Shown: positions 20,346 through 33,300 of the stretch, one piece after another
Position numbering within the stretch: position 1 is the stretch's first letter
Layout: each line of letters opens with the position of its first letter
Source of the DNA: Meconema thalassinum
Taxonomy: Eukaryota > Arthropoda > Insecta > Orthoptera > Tettigoniidae
Assembly (NCBI GenBank): GCA_946902985.2
Contig: OX336388.2
Span: forward strand, 287,720,526-287,784,525
Direction of reading: 5' to 3'
Length of the DNA stretch: 64,000 nt
Notes under the pieces: model-generated
Databases searched by the model: none
What the model was told of the DNA's origin: nothing
The model's input: the letters and a program-made list of their open reading frames with translations, nothing else
Translations under genes and position numbers: made by a program

Positions 20346-21500
20346 TCTCTCTATATAGAAAAATGAAAATGTGTGTGTTTTTCTCTGAATTTCTACGGAA
20401 ATTTGAGTTGTTTACGCGTTTCAGACTGTTTTATGATAGATGCGCGCGAAAATAAATTTTTTGTCTGTCTGTCTGTTTGTCTGTGGACAAATTTGTTCCC
20501 TTAAATCTCGAGAACGGCTGGGTGTATCAACGTAAAATTTGGTACAGATATCCATCAGAGGCACGGCACTAATCATTGATGTAACTCTCCTCCGTACCTC
20601 TCATAAAAGGGGGCCTACCCCCTTAAAATACATGCTGAAATAGGCGTAGAAGGACGAGACAAAACTCATTTTCAGCCCCTCAATGTGAGAGACAAAACTC
20701 AGGTCTCCGAAAACCACAAAATTTAAAGACCGAAGACCAACCGTTTTTGAGATATTCCCAGAAAACTAATTTAATTTAATAAACTAATGAACGAATGCAA
20801 GCCAGTAACCATGCCAACGGATTCTCATTGCTGTAAGACGCAATGCAATTCATTGTGGTGTTTGAAGCCATATTTTCAGTGTTGCCTTAGTAAACAAGAG
20901 TTTAGTGCTTTTCAGTCGGTCAACACGAATGTACCCAAAAGAGATGGGTTATGCCCTAATCCTGAAATAAATTACATGAGATTAATAAAACACTAGGATG
21001 ACCAGTTTCGATCGTCAAGCGATCATCATCAGATCCAATACACTTAGGCTATAAAATCTATGTTTGAAATACAGGTGAAAATATTTACAATATGTACAAT
21101 TATTTAGTTGCACTGACAGTTGCAGTACCAATACTGCAACTAAATAATTGTACATATTGTAAATATTTTCACCTGTATTTCAAACATAGATTTTATAGCC
21201 TAAGTGTATTGGATCTGATGATGATCGCTTGACGATCGAAACTGGTCATCCTAGTGTTTTATTAATCTCATGTAATTTATTTCAGGATTAGGGCATAACC
21301 CATCTCTTTTGGGTACATTCGTGTTGACCGACTGAAAAGCACTAAACTCTTGCAATGCAATTCCATTAATTACATTAGTGTGAAAGTTTGCAAACGGCTA
21401 GAAGGTTATCACGGAACCAAATTAAGCCGTAAAATTCATCAATACGTATAATGCGCATAAGGGGATCAAGGGGTACTCTAGATTTTTTTCACGCGATTTA
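20346..21500 (+). mobile_element. Interspersed repeat family D, copy 1, split by a fold-back element
   Basis: It starts after AAAATGAAAATGTGTGTG and has a TCTG run. It contains CTCGAGAACGGCTGGGTGTA, GAAATAGGCGTAGAAGGACG and GAGATATTCCCAGAAAACTA. The continuation at 21352-21500 (TGTGAAAGTTTGCAAACGGC) matches 22590-22760 of copy 2. No coding capacity is seen. Confidence 0.6.
20852..21351. mobile_element. Fold-back element FB1 with long inverted arms and 12-bp target duplication
   Basis: The arms at 20896-21117 and 21134-21351 are near-perfect inverted copies. They begin AAGAGTTTAGTGCTTTTCAG and include CCAGTTTCGATCGTCAAGCG. The centre holds a small hairpin AGTTGCAGTA/TACTGCAACT. The left arm has an extra 45 bp not found on the right. 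GCAATGCAATTC flanks both sides (20840-20851 and 21352-21363), a 12-bp target duplication inside family D. The 69-codon frame at 20787 is an artefact. A second element, FB2, is at 61703-63188. Confidence 0.85.
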
Positions 21501-21589
21501 CACCTGTGGGTGTGGTACGGCAGGTCTATTATATTCCTATCCCCATATTATTCATTCATTCATTCATTCATTCATTTCGTATAGGCCAT

Positions 21590-22216
21590 CTATGGACCGC
21601 GTCATTCCAACCGCCTCCTACTGGCTTTGATGTTTACCCTGTACGCCCGCATTCGTTCTCGGTGGATTTCCTTCCGTTCCTGGGTCCAAATCTTTCCCGT
21701 TTTCAGCTTCGGTTTTTCTTGTAAGCCTTTACAAGCTTGAAGTTTCCTATTGAGTGGGGCGCGCTCCTGAATGTCTGTTGGTGTAATCCCCACTTCTTTC
21801 AGATCTTTATCCAGTTCAATGAACCAGGCCCATTTTGTTTTCCTCTCCTGAAAGTAAGTTATGTTGCGGTTGGTCAGTCTCGCTGGGCTCATTCGTTTCA
21901 CATGCCCAAAAAATGGTAACCTTCTCTTCCGGATGACGTTGCTTATCTTCTCCACGTGAGTATATAGGTCATGGTTATGCCGTCTGCTGCATTCCCCATT
22001 GTCTTTGATGGAACCCATTATCTTTCTCAAAATTTTCCTTTCTTTGGCCTCCAGTTTCTCGACCAAGCCTTTTTTGTTCATCGTGAGGCATTCAGAAGCA
22101 TGCAAGACCTCCGGACGGATGACACTGCAGTAATGTTTTAGTTTTGCTTTGAAGGATATTGACCTTTTCTTATAGATGTCCTTAGTTAAATGGTAGACCA
22201 TTTCCATTTTGCTCAT
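21590..22216 (-). pseudogene. RTE-like reverse transcriptase C-terminal relic
   Basis: The 204-codon reverse frame starts MSKMEMVYHLTKDIYKKRSI and has KLKHYCSVIRPEVLHASECL followed by EKLEAKERKILRKIMG and FGHVKRMSPARLTNRN. The pattern Y..V..P..L(Y/H)(G/A)(A/S)E.L......L..LE..ERKILR(K/R)I.G is the C-terminal region of RTE-type non-LTR polymerases. The palm domain and endonuclease are missing. It is open throughout, so decay since insertion is modest. A (CATT)n tract at 21550-21575 lies at its 3' side and could be the tail. Confidence 0.8.
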
Positions 22217-22299
22217 GCGTGATGTGAATGCTTCTTTCTCTGATAATATCCCTTCCCTGACCCGTCCTGAAAAGAAAAGTACATGGCCATTGGCTGAAT

Positions 22300-22800
22300 T
22301 AAAAATATAAAAAATAGGTGTTATAATTTCTCCCTATATTATATTATTATTAGTATTATATTATGGCGTACAACGACGAGATAAATCTCCTCGGTGCCAG
22401 CAACAAAACTCGGGGGCCCTAAAGGGTCCTCGAAAACTACATTATAAGGCTCTAAATTCAACAGTTTCTGAAATATTCCCAGAAAACTAATTTAATTTAA
22501 TTTAACAAACTAATGAAGGAATGCAAATCGGTAACCATGAGAACATTATCTCAAGGGGTGGCATACAACTTTCCTTGTATTTCTGTAAGAAGCAATGTCA
22601 CTCCATTTATTACATTTCTGTGAAAGTTTGCAAATGGCTATAAGGTTATCACGGAATTAACGTAGACCGTATAATTCATCAATGCAATTAAGGGGGTGAA
22701 GGGGTAACCTAGAATTTTTTCATGCAATTTTCACGTTCGACATATAGTACAGAAGGTCTATTATATCTCCAAACAGCAACATTATTTTCAAAAATTCCTG
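22300..22800 (+). mobile_element. Family D, copy 2 (fragment)
   Basis: AAAAATAGGTG, AACTCGGGGGCCCTAAAGGG, GAAATATTCCCAGAAAACTA and TGTGAAAGTTTGCAAATGGC follow the order of copy 1. Its ends are not clear. The stretch 22801-23154 that follows holds nothing I can identify. Confidence 0.6.
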
Positions 22801-23154
22801 AATTGAACCAGCATTTGTTGCGGCTTTTAGGAATTTGGGCAATTTGAGGCTAAAGAACCTGAATTTTCATGCACCACAAGCCTTTATAATTTATGAAAGG
22901 GTTCTTCCTGTGTATGAGCATCTAGCACAACGAAGAGGGTCAGTTTTTATGTGACGTGTATTGCGTTTCGTCTACAAGGCTTTCAAATCTATTTCACGTC
23001 AGGAAGTACACGTTAGGTGAATTTAGTCTGAGAGCACATTTTAACTTTCTTTTTGTCGACATACGCGTTCATCGTAAGGATGATTTTATTTGATACTCTG
23101 TGGTAGATATACCCATATTTGGATATCTGGGTAATATGTTGTAGACAATAGAAT

Positions 23155-23248
23155 TGTCTGTCTGTCTTTCTGTGTATCTTTATGTACGCCTATACCTCGT
23201 GTTCGGATGCTTGGTGCATCGTAAAATTAGTTATCAGAGTCAATACAC
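23155..23248 (+). mobile_element. Family D, copy 3, left part
   Basis: A TGTCTGTCTGTCTTTCTGTG run and the following bases match the start of family D. The copy is cut at 23248 by the LTR element and resumes at 34508. Confidence 0.6.
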
Positions 23249-26200
23249 TGTACCCGATACCTAGTTTAGGCTATCGGCTACGCCAGCAGACATTAAGCTG
23301 TAGTTGAGGTTTTGGAAAGAATTAGGAAAGATAGCGCACCGATCGCGTCAAGAAGAATGTCCAGATGACGTAGGAGGTCTAGAATCAAGGAGGCATTGAC
23401 GTCTGTGAGAAGATAGAATTATGGATAGAGATGTGAAGCTTTATTGAGATATTTATGGGATTATAGTAATTAAACATCTTAGAAGAGGATATATAACATG
23501 CATTATATGTGGAAATAATTTTATGGAAGTCCGATAACCCTTAAGTTATTTTATAACGGAAAAGCCGAGATGATCTGGGTTCGAGACTATGACCGTGACG
23601 TGAGAGCACAGTGGTGGGGGACTACGCCACGTGCCTGCGCTAAGCACATAAGCAAGAAGACAGTATCAGCAAGTTCAGTTGAGCTCAGTAAGACGAGCAG
23701 GTAGGAGCAGCTCTATAGCGCAAGCGAGACGCACAGTGAAGGTCACGTAAACTACAGAAACTGTCACGGCAAGAGTGTAGGCGACAGTTCCTGCATCGCC
23801 GAGCAGCGAAGGCCAGGCGGGCTGGCCGAGGAAGCAATCTCAGACGGCCGGGATATGTCAGAACCGCACTGCTAGTAGTTGAAGACTTTATTACAAGCTT
23901 CATTTCGACGCAGTTTGAACATAGCTTTTACGAATAACTTTATGGCTATGCTGTTCTATAACGCATTCAAAGCTACTCTAACTATTTCAAGTAAACGGAA
24001 TGTTGTTAGCATAGGCACCGATGAACATTAGATCGTACATTAATAAGATTTATTTCTTATGCAGTTTCATGAATTACCTAATACAGACAAATACAGGGTG
24101 TTTCGTAAACTTGAACACTCTCAAGTAAAATTTCATTTTACGAAAGTGAGACATAGCAGTCATTTGAGATTGAACTTACAATACTCAAACTGAACATTTA
24201 ACGGAACAGTGGCGTATCATAGAAGAGGAGTAGGGGGTCCGCTGTGTCCATGAACTTTTCGAGAAGGAGTTGGACAATATCCGCTATGGGTAATCCGAAC
24301 TTCAACATGTCCGAGTAGACGCAAATAGAGACAAGATGGCACCGCAGAGCGATGGATTCGATTCCTGACGAGAGGAGTCCACCAGCTGATTCACTTGGGA
24401 TTTCGAAGGCAATCGTCATTTCATGGATGGAATGATATTCACGCCGATCTTTCGAGAAATTCTTTATGTAGGGAAAATCGACGATCTTGGAAATTTAATT
24501 ACAGCTGATTATGAAAGGTACTGTAAGAGTCATAACTACCTGATACGATTATTTTCATGAATACTGGGCACACATGTATATTTTTCTAATAGGAGTGATA
24601 CGATTATTAAGACATGGTTTGCATTTATATACTTCGAACTTGCTAGAATATGGAGTGACCATATGATATGGCAGGCATCATTATACGAAATTCTCACCAT
24701 TGATTGGCTTTATTAAGCAGATGTTTGGTCTTTTAGACATTTTTCCAGCTAGGATATTTTTCATGAATAGTTTTTTTTTTGTGTAACGAGTATTTCGAAC
24801 TCGTGATCTGCAATTGATTATCAAAAATTACTTCGTCAGTTCATTGCATACTAGCGAGTGTGTAGTATTCATCAGTAGGGATTTTTTCCATTGGATTGTT
24901 TGGAGATATTAAGAAGTTATTCACTTTAGTGAATGAACATCGCTTTTATATGACAACTAGAAACTTGTTGATTCCTATCTGGTACATTCACTCATATAGA
25001 CGACGAGATGGGGTCTTTCGTATTTATACGATTGTATGGTGGCTACTCATCTTACCCATCGTTCAGGGAACTATCATCCAAGTCGACGGGGCGAGGTCTT
25101 TCGTATTTATACGACTGTACGGTGGTTACACATCTTACTCGCCATTGAGGGACTCATTTTTATCATCCGAGTGTACACGAGATGTAAGTGAATCAAACAA
25201 GGAACTACTAGTCACATATCAGTCGAAATTTTGTTAAATAAAGTAACGATAAATGTCAACAGGATTGCATTTAGTAATTCTTGTTTGCCAATCCAATATT
25301 TGTTGCTATACTCTTTTGAGAGTAATTTCAGTTTAACAGCTGTTACAGCTGGTGCTTTGATGAATTTTTATAATTGTGTTTGATACCTTTGAGAAGGATT
25401 TAAAGTAATTGAATCTTGTAAGATTAATCATTAATGGTCAGAATTATTTTAAGGCAGATCAGTATTGCAGATTTTGAAATGAGAGATTATAGCACATTGG
25501 TGTTTTTCTGTGGTGTGAGTTATGAAAATTGTAAGAGAATTTATACTATTTGAAAGCAGATCTTAAATTACTGAAGTAATATTTTTCCAATTGTTTAAGA
25601 AGTTGTCTAGATGTGATCAGAGTAATTACAGTTATTGGAGATTGTGTGCGTTGATAATTTGAAGCCAGTTATATATTTTTTGTAGATCATGCAACATGGT
25701 TAAGTGAAGTTTGTGATAGGCATTTTGTGGAAGTTGCCATGTGATAGTTGCAACGTTGATAATGTATTTTGAGGCAGACATGAGGTCGTCGTTCCCAGTC
25801 TAGCATAATTGTTGAGATTCATGCTGTATGTGCTGAATATTTATGGAGTTTTGTGGAATAATTATTGTATTCCAATGTGATATTTGAAGTATTGAGGAAA
25901 TGTAATGTCGTTGAGGATAGTTTGATCCAACGTGATGTCGTGGAGGCAATAATATTTTTTGGCATGATAAATTAAATACGAGATATAACTTGGAAGTAAT
26001 AAAACTGTAAGACAACGTTCTATAAACCTTATTAAACAATTTGTTAGGAAATTAAACAAATAAATGAAGTTGATAATACAAGATTTTCTGAAAATAATAA
26101 TTAACGAAATAATAATCTGAGAATTAAGCATATTAACGATCTGACCTAATGAAATAAAAATCAGAATGACTAGATGAAATAATGAAAAACTAAATAACCA

Positions 26201-27356
26201 GATGATTGAAATTCAAATAATTTGATAAATTAAATTTTGGAATAAATCAATGAATTAAATAAATGGATGAATTAAAGATTGAATGAATAAACTGATTGAA
26301 ATAAATTAATAGACGATTGTAATGATGATGAATAACTGAATTAGAAGGTGATAATTAATTAAAGAAGCTGATGATTAATGAATTTACATGGAATTAAATA
26401 AATTTAATTGAGAGATAATTTGAAGGAATTGCAACTTGAGTTGAGAATTTAAATGATGTAATGGTGATGAATTAAGGATTCTGACAGGGATATGTAGAAT
26501 TTTGAAGTGAGAATTAATGTGAGAAATATTTAATTTTGATAATGACGATGATGATGACCAATGAGAATTTGAATTTTCTGTAATTCACAGATAAGAGATT
26601 GTTAATGTCGATGTAAATAGTGTAAATCAATTATTCGATGTTTATGAGCATTTGATTAACATGTTCAACATTCAAATTATGCCATGCAAACCATACATTT
26701 ACGTGATATTTAATATGTGTGATTATTATATGTGTATGTTTAGACAGATTAATAACATTTTTAAATCCACATTGATGTTAAATTAAAGAGAAATTAGGTC
26801 TCAGGTTTCACAAATGTCAGTGACGAAAGACATAGTGCTACAGTGATCCTGAGAACCCAAGAGAACTTTATAAATTTTTCTTGTTATGTGGATCAAAATT
26901 AATTTTGGAATAGAAAGGAGATGGTTCGATTTTTGGACAATGACAATTTAACTTTGGCATTCGACCATACTCTTAGGTAGGAATTATATTTAAAATGTCT
27001 GTCTGACTATCAAAGTAAAATAAATTTGTTTTTATCTTAGCTGTGATCTGATGATGGTGTGATGTTCCTTTTTCTTTCCTTGTCTTGAGTAAGGCTTATC
27101 CGGAAAGGAAGTGGTTTGCTAGGAATTCAGTTGATGGCGCCCATTTATATTTGCATTATTCTTATTAAACTTAAGCCCGTAACGACCCTAGAGATACTTT
27201 GTCTCGTGATACCCACTGCTTTTTCGAGAACTCAGCTGAATTTCCGACACATTCCTTATTTGACTAGAGGTTCATTTAACTCCGCTCTGTCCCGGAACTC
27301 CAGGAATGCGATGTTATAGCAGATGGGTCATCGCATCCCCAGGACGAACGGGTACA
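23249..27356 (+). repeat. Left LTR (4108 bp)
   Basis: It begins TGTACCCGATACC and ends GACGAACGGGTACA. The first kilobase is mixed-sequence; the 26100-26600 part is very A/T-rich with GAAT/TTAA words and strong purine bias. AAATAAAG at 25233 could serve as a polyadenylation signal. Open frames inside it (reverse 24419-24198, forward 24896-25237) also occur in the right LTR simply because it is a copy; I do not regard them as genes. Confidence 0.92.
25001..25166 (+). repeat. Tandem 83-bp duplication inside the left LTR
   Basis: CGACGAGATGGGGTCTTTCG at 25001 and CGACGGGGCGAGGTCTTTCG at 25084 each lead into the same sequence TATTTATACGA(T/C)TGTA(T/C)GGTGG. The right LTR has the same pair from 32152. 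Confidence 0.85.
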
Positions 27357-27609
27357 GAGAGAGAGGGAGAATTGGCTTTATCCAACTAGTGGGGCTTTTC
27401 GATTTTGTTTATTCTATGGAATCACATCAGATTTAGATTACTGAGAGATTGATCTCAAGTTCATTTAAGTGTGTTACAAAATTTATTAAACTTAGTCAGA
27501 CAATGTACTTGTGTGCCCAATCCAGTGTTCATGTTAATCGTGTTAGTAATATCATGTTAGTTATAAGACATTTTTCCTATACCCAAGTGAATGCAGGAAT
27601 TGAGACATT

Positions 27610-30225
27610 GTGATGTGTTGTTGTCTAACGTCTCTATATAAAACCTATATTGAAAATATAATTATGTTGCCAGAAGATTTAGCTAAGGTGTTAGGAGAGT
27701 TACAGACGGGTATGTCTGGTATTGCAGAAACTATTTCTAAGATGGAATCGGAAGTTAAAGAACAAATTAATAATTCAGAAGCTAGATTAGAAGCTAAATG
27801 TAAAGAGAATGTGCAATCATTGCAGACTAGTACTGAAGAAAATTTAAAGTCATTACAGGCTAGTAACGAAGGCAATCTGAACGACAGTTTAAAGTCATTA
27901 GAGACTAGGCTACAGTCTAGTACTGAAGAAAATTTAAAATTATTGCAGTCAACTAATGAAGATAATTTAAAATCATTAGAGACTAGGTTACAGTCAAATA
28001 GCAAAGATGAGTTGATGTTATTAGAAACAAGGCTACAGTCAAATAGTTAAGACAATTTTAAGTCATTGGAAGAAAAATTACAGTCAAATAGTGAGGACAA
28101 TTTTAAGTCATTGAAAGAGAAATTACAGTCTCGTAGTGAAGAAACTAACACTGAATTAGAGAACAAGTTAACGAGATTAGAGAATAGTTTAACTTTAAAG
28201 AATAATGAAATGCTAAAGACTTTACAATTAGACATAATTGCAGTAAACATGAATGGAGAGGAAAATGTTCAAATATTAAGAAAAAATATTATTGAATTAG
28301 AAAGTAGAGGAGAAGAAAATATTTTTACTTTAAGAACTGACGTTATGTCCATACAGAAAGACATTAAATCAGATGTATCGAAGTTGAGATTCGACATCGA
28401 TGGTTTAGTGGCAGATGTAGGCAAAATTCAAGATTGGTCTACCGAAGTATCTTTCGAGACTAAGATTAAAGGTCTAGAAACGAATCTAGGTAACGAGATT
28501 AAAGATTTAAAGACAGTAATTGGGACCATTAAAGAGGAAGTCTTAGGAGAGGTCAATTCTAATTTAAAATCATTAGAAAATCAATTGCAGAAAGATATTA
28601 GGAAGATAGACGACGATATAGAGCAAAAGGTTAATGAAAACTTAGCTTTATTTAAAAATAGAGTCGGTGCAATCGTGGAAGAACGGTATAGTGAGGTCGA
28701 TGCCGAAGCAAAAGAGAAACGTGAAGGGCTAGATGAAAAATTAATCGCAGGTATGGCAAACTTAGAAGCGAGGTTTACGGAAAACAAGGAAGCGATGAAG
28801 ATAGATTCAACTCTATTTAGAACAGATGTTGATCTGTTAAAGGAACAAGTCGCGTCAGTAAAGAACACGTGCGAAGGAAAAATTGACAAGTTAAGAAACG
28901 ATCTAGACGAGAGTAACAAAACGCAGGATGTTACCTCGTTAGATGAATTAAAGACGCAGGTCAAGAAATTAGCAGAAGACAGGATAACTAAACTAGAATC
29001 CATGTTTAACAGTTTCACCAGTCAGAATATCACATCAGGGGAAACATTGATAAGTCAGACAGCGATAGACCGCAGTATGACTAATCAAGAAGCGAGCATG
29101 GGAGAAGACCGTCAAATGCAACCGAATGTGACATTCGAAAGGGCTAGTTCAACCCCTCAGGATAATCCAAGTTCGAATAGGAGTACGTTGGGTCCAAGCG
29201 AACGATACTCAGGTCCAGTCACCATTATTAGGAATCTGGATGACAAGCCGAGAAAGTTTTCGGGAAATACAGGAGTCACACCAGTCGAATTTCTGCGAGA
29301 TATTCGAGACTACATGGCGGAACACAGGGTAGCCAAAGAAAGAGAGCTAAGGATAGTCGAACGCGCCTTAGATGGATCTGCGCTTACCTGGTTTAGAGCG
29401 TTCAGAAGCAATTTTGCGAACATGGAGCAATTTGCCATGGCTTTCTTGAGGAGATTTTGGAGTGCCGAGGATCAACTTAACGTAAGAGCGGAGATGTACT
29501 CAAAGCGCTATTCTACGTCACATCCGACGCATTATGCCAACTATTTCACGTCACAGCTGGCTAAATTACAGTTCCTTATTCCTCCATTGCCAGAAGAAGA
29601 GCTTTTGCAAGCTATAGCGAGACAGTTACCGATTGAGGTACAGCGATCACAAATAGCGTCGGGAGCCAATACACTGGAGCACTATGACGACATTTTACGG
29701 CGATTGGACTATACAAGCGCACAGGATACGCCTAGAAGTAACAGAAACGACAACAGAAACACGCAAGAAGTGAATGCGGTAGTCGTAGACAATGCAGCTC
29801 AAACGGACAGAAGAGATTCCTGGGAAAACTGACGGAACGAAGGGAATCGAGGAAACATCCGTAACGCTCGAGGAAATGATCGATATAGAGGACCATATGA
29901 GAGGCCATACGATCAAGAAGCGAGAGATAGCCGATATAGGAATTATAACCAGAATTCCAGATATCAAGACAGGAATCGATATAACAATAGATATCGGGGC
30001 AGGAATAACTGGAGCCAAGATCAACAGTATAATGGGAACGACAGGCAGGATGGCCGAAGAAACGATCCTAACGACAGACGGGATAATCGTGGACATGAGA
30101 GGTCGAGGCAAGAAGATAGACAGCCTAGTGCACCACCCGAAGAGACAGTGAGAGATGTCAATCGAGAAAGCACGAGTAGCGAAGGAAGAAATAAACGTCA
30201 GAATAATTCGGAATCAAGATGCTAA
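27610..30225 (+). pseudogene. gag: Gag-like gene of the LTR element, two in-frame stops
   Basis: One frame runs from a Met at 27610 (alternative Met at 27664) to a TAA at 30223, interrupted by TAA at 28048-28050 and TGA at 29830-29832. The first half is a predicted coiled coil with repeats of the type SLETRLQS, about 17 residues each, then a long E/K/L-rich heptad region. A Ty3-type capsid domain follows from about residue 530 (counting from 27664): KFSG, P-x-E-F-L, ALDGSALTWF and MAFLRRFWSAEDQL. The part after the TGA is rich in R, G, N, D and Y (RGNDRYRG, RYNNRYRGRNNW), probably the nucleic-acid-binding tail in place of a zinc knuckle. It ends with SESRC. The total of about 853 codons is large for a gag. 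No pol frame follows. Confidence 0.88.
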
Positions 30226-30354
30226 TCATTGGAAGTCAATCATCATTATTGAGAGTCAGAAAGAACCATCATGCTGAGTAAGGGAATGTAGAGCTATCGT
30301 GTACATGTATTATATATAAAATGCCTGAGAGTGTATTTTTTTTCTCAATCCTGA

Positions 30355-30381
30355 TAAAAAAAAGGAGATGTACGGGGGAGA
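30355..30381 (+). promoter_or_regulatory. Polypurine tract before right LTR
   Basis: AAAAAAAAGGAGATG and then GGGGGAGA lie directly against TGTACCCG of the right LTR. Such purine runs prime plus-strand synthesis in LTR elements. I could not find a convincing primer-binding site after the left LTR (27357 onward starts with GA repeats). Confidence 0.6.
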
Positions 30382-33300
30382 TGTACCCGATACCTAGTTT
30401 AGGCTATCGGCTACGCCAGCAGACATTAAGCTGTAGTTGAGGTTTTGGAAAGAATTAGGAAAAGATAGCGCACCGATCGCGTCAAGAAGAATGTCCAGAT
30501 GACGTAGGAGGTCTAGAATCAAGGAGGCATTGACGTCTGTGAGAAGATAGAATTATGGATAGAGATGTGAAGCTTTATTGAGATATTTATGGGATTATAG
30601 TAATTAAACATCTTAGAAGAGGATATATAACATGCATTATATGTGGAAATAATTTTATGGAAGTCCGATAACCCTTAAGTTATTTTATAACGGAAAAGCC
30701 GAGATGATCTGGGTTCGAGACTATGACCGTGACGTGAGAGCACAGTGGTGGGGGACTACGCCACGTGCCTGCGCCAAGCACATAAGCAAGAAGACAGTAT
30801 CAGCAAGTTCAGTTGAGCTCAGTAAGACGAGCAGGTAGGAGCAGCTCTATAGCGCAAGCGAGACGCACAGTGAAGGTCACGTAACATACAGAAACTGTCA
30901 CGGCAAGAGTGTAGGCGACAGTTCCTGCATCGCCGAGCAGCGAAGGCCAGGCGGGTCATTGATCCAGGCGGGCTGGCCGAGGAAGCAATCTCAGACGGCC
31001 GGGATATGTCCGAACCGCACTGCTAGTAGTTGAAGACTTTATTACAAGCTTCATTTCGACGCAGTTTGAACATAGCTTTTACGAATAACTTTATGGCTAT
31101 GCTGTTCTATAACGCATTCAAAGCTACTTTAACCATTTCAAGTAAACGGAATGTTGTTAGCATAGGCACCGATGAACATTAGATCGTGCATTAATAAGAT
31201 TTATTTCTTATGCAGTTTCATGAATTACCTAATACAGACAAATACAGGGTGTTTCGTAAACTTGAACACTCTCAAGTAAAATTTCATTTTACGAAAGTGA
31301 GACATAGCAGTCATTTGAGATTGAACTTACAATACTCAAACTGAACATTTAACGGAACAGTGGCGTATCATAGAAGAGGAGTAGGGGGTCCGCTGTGTCC
31401 ATGAACTTTTCGAGAAGGAGTTGGACAATATCCGCTATGGGTAATCCGAACTTCAACATTTCCGAGTAGACGCAAATAGAGACAAGATGGCACCGCAGAG
31501 CGATGGATTCGATTCCTGACGAGAGGAGTCCACCAGCTGATTCACTTGGGATTTCGAAGGCAATCGTCATTTCATGGATGGAATGATATTCACGCCGATC
31601 TTTCGAGAAATTCTTTATGTAGGGAAAATCGACGATCTTGGAAATTTAATTACAGCTGATTATGAAAGGTACTGTAAGAGTCATAACTACCTGATACGAT
31701 TATTTTCATGAATACAGGGCACACATGTATATTTTTCTAATAGGAGTGATACGATTATTTAAACATGGTTTGACTTTATATGTTTCGAATTTGCTAGAAT
31801 ATGGCATGACCGTATGATATGGCAGGCATCATTATACGAAATTCTCACCATTGGTTGGCTTTATTAAGCAGATGTTTGGTCTTTTAGACATTTTTTCAGC
31901 AAGGATATTTTTCATGAAAATTTTTTTTTTTGTGTAACGAGTATTTCGAACTCGTGATCTGCAATTGATTATCTAAAATTACTTCGTCAGTTCATTGCAT
32001 ACTAGCGAGTGTGTATTATTCATCGGTAGGGATTTTTTCCATTGGATTGTTTGGAGATATTAAGAAGTTATTCACTTTAGTGAATGAATATCGCTTTTAT
32101 ATGACAACTAGAAACTTGTTGATTCCTATCTGGTACATTCACTCATATAGACGACGAGATGGGGTCTTTCGTATTTATACGATTGTATGGTGGCTACTCA
32201 TCTTACCCATCGTTCAGGGAACTATCATCCAAGTCGACGGGGCGAGGTCTTTCGTATTTATACGACTGTACGGTGGTTACACATCTTACTCGCCATTGAG
32301 GGACTCATTTTTATCATCAGAGTGTACACGAGATGTAAGTGAATCAAACAAGGAACTACTAGTCACATATCAGTCGAAATTTTGTTAAATAAAGTAACGA
32401 TAAATGTCAACAGGATTGCATTTAGTAATTCTTGTTTGCCAATCCAATATTTGTTGCTATACTCTTTTGAGAGTAATTTCAGTTTAACAGCTGTTACAGC
32501 TGGTGCTTTGATGAATTTTTATAATTGTGTTTGATACCTTTGAGAAGGATTTAAAGTAATTGAATCTTGTAAGATTAATCATTAATGGTCAGAATTATTT
32601 TAAGGCAGATCAGTATTGCAGATTTTGAAATGAGAGATTATAGCACATTGGTGTTTTTCTGTGGTGTGAGTTATGAAAATTGTAAGAGAATTTATACTAT
32701 TTGAAAGCAGATCTTAAATTACTGAAGTAATATTTTTCCAATTGTTTAAGAAGTTGTCTAGATGTGATCAGAGTAATTACAGTTATTGGAGATTGTGTGC
32801 GTTGATAATTTGAAGCCAGTTATATATTTTTTGTAGATCATGCAACATGGTTAAGTGAAGTTTGTGATAGGCATTTTGTGGAAGTTGCCATGTGATAGTT
32901 GCAAGGTTGATAATGTATTTTGAGGCAGACATGAGGTCGTCGTACCCAGTCTAGCATAATTGTTGAGATTCATGCTGTATGTGCTGAATATTTATGGAGT
33001 TTTGTGGAATAATTATTGTATTCAAATGTGATATTTGAAGTATTGAGGAAATGTAATGTCGTTGTGGATAGTTTGATCCAACGTGATGTCGTGGAGGCAA
33101 TAATATTTTTTGGCATGATAAATTAAATACGAGATATAACTTGGAAGTAATAAAACTGTAAGACAACGTTCTATAAACCTTATTAAACAATTTGTTAGGA
33201 AATTAAACAAATAAATGAAGTTGATAATACAAGATTTTCTGAAAATAATAATTAACGAAATAATAATCTGAGAATTAAGTATATTAACGATCTGACCTAA

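Noticed and set aside
24198..25237. Two conserved-looking frames present in both LTRs (73 reverse codons; 113-125 forward codons)
   Set aside because: The LTRs are recent copies of each other, so conservation carries no information; no domain is recognisable.
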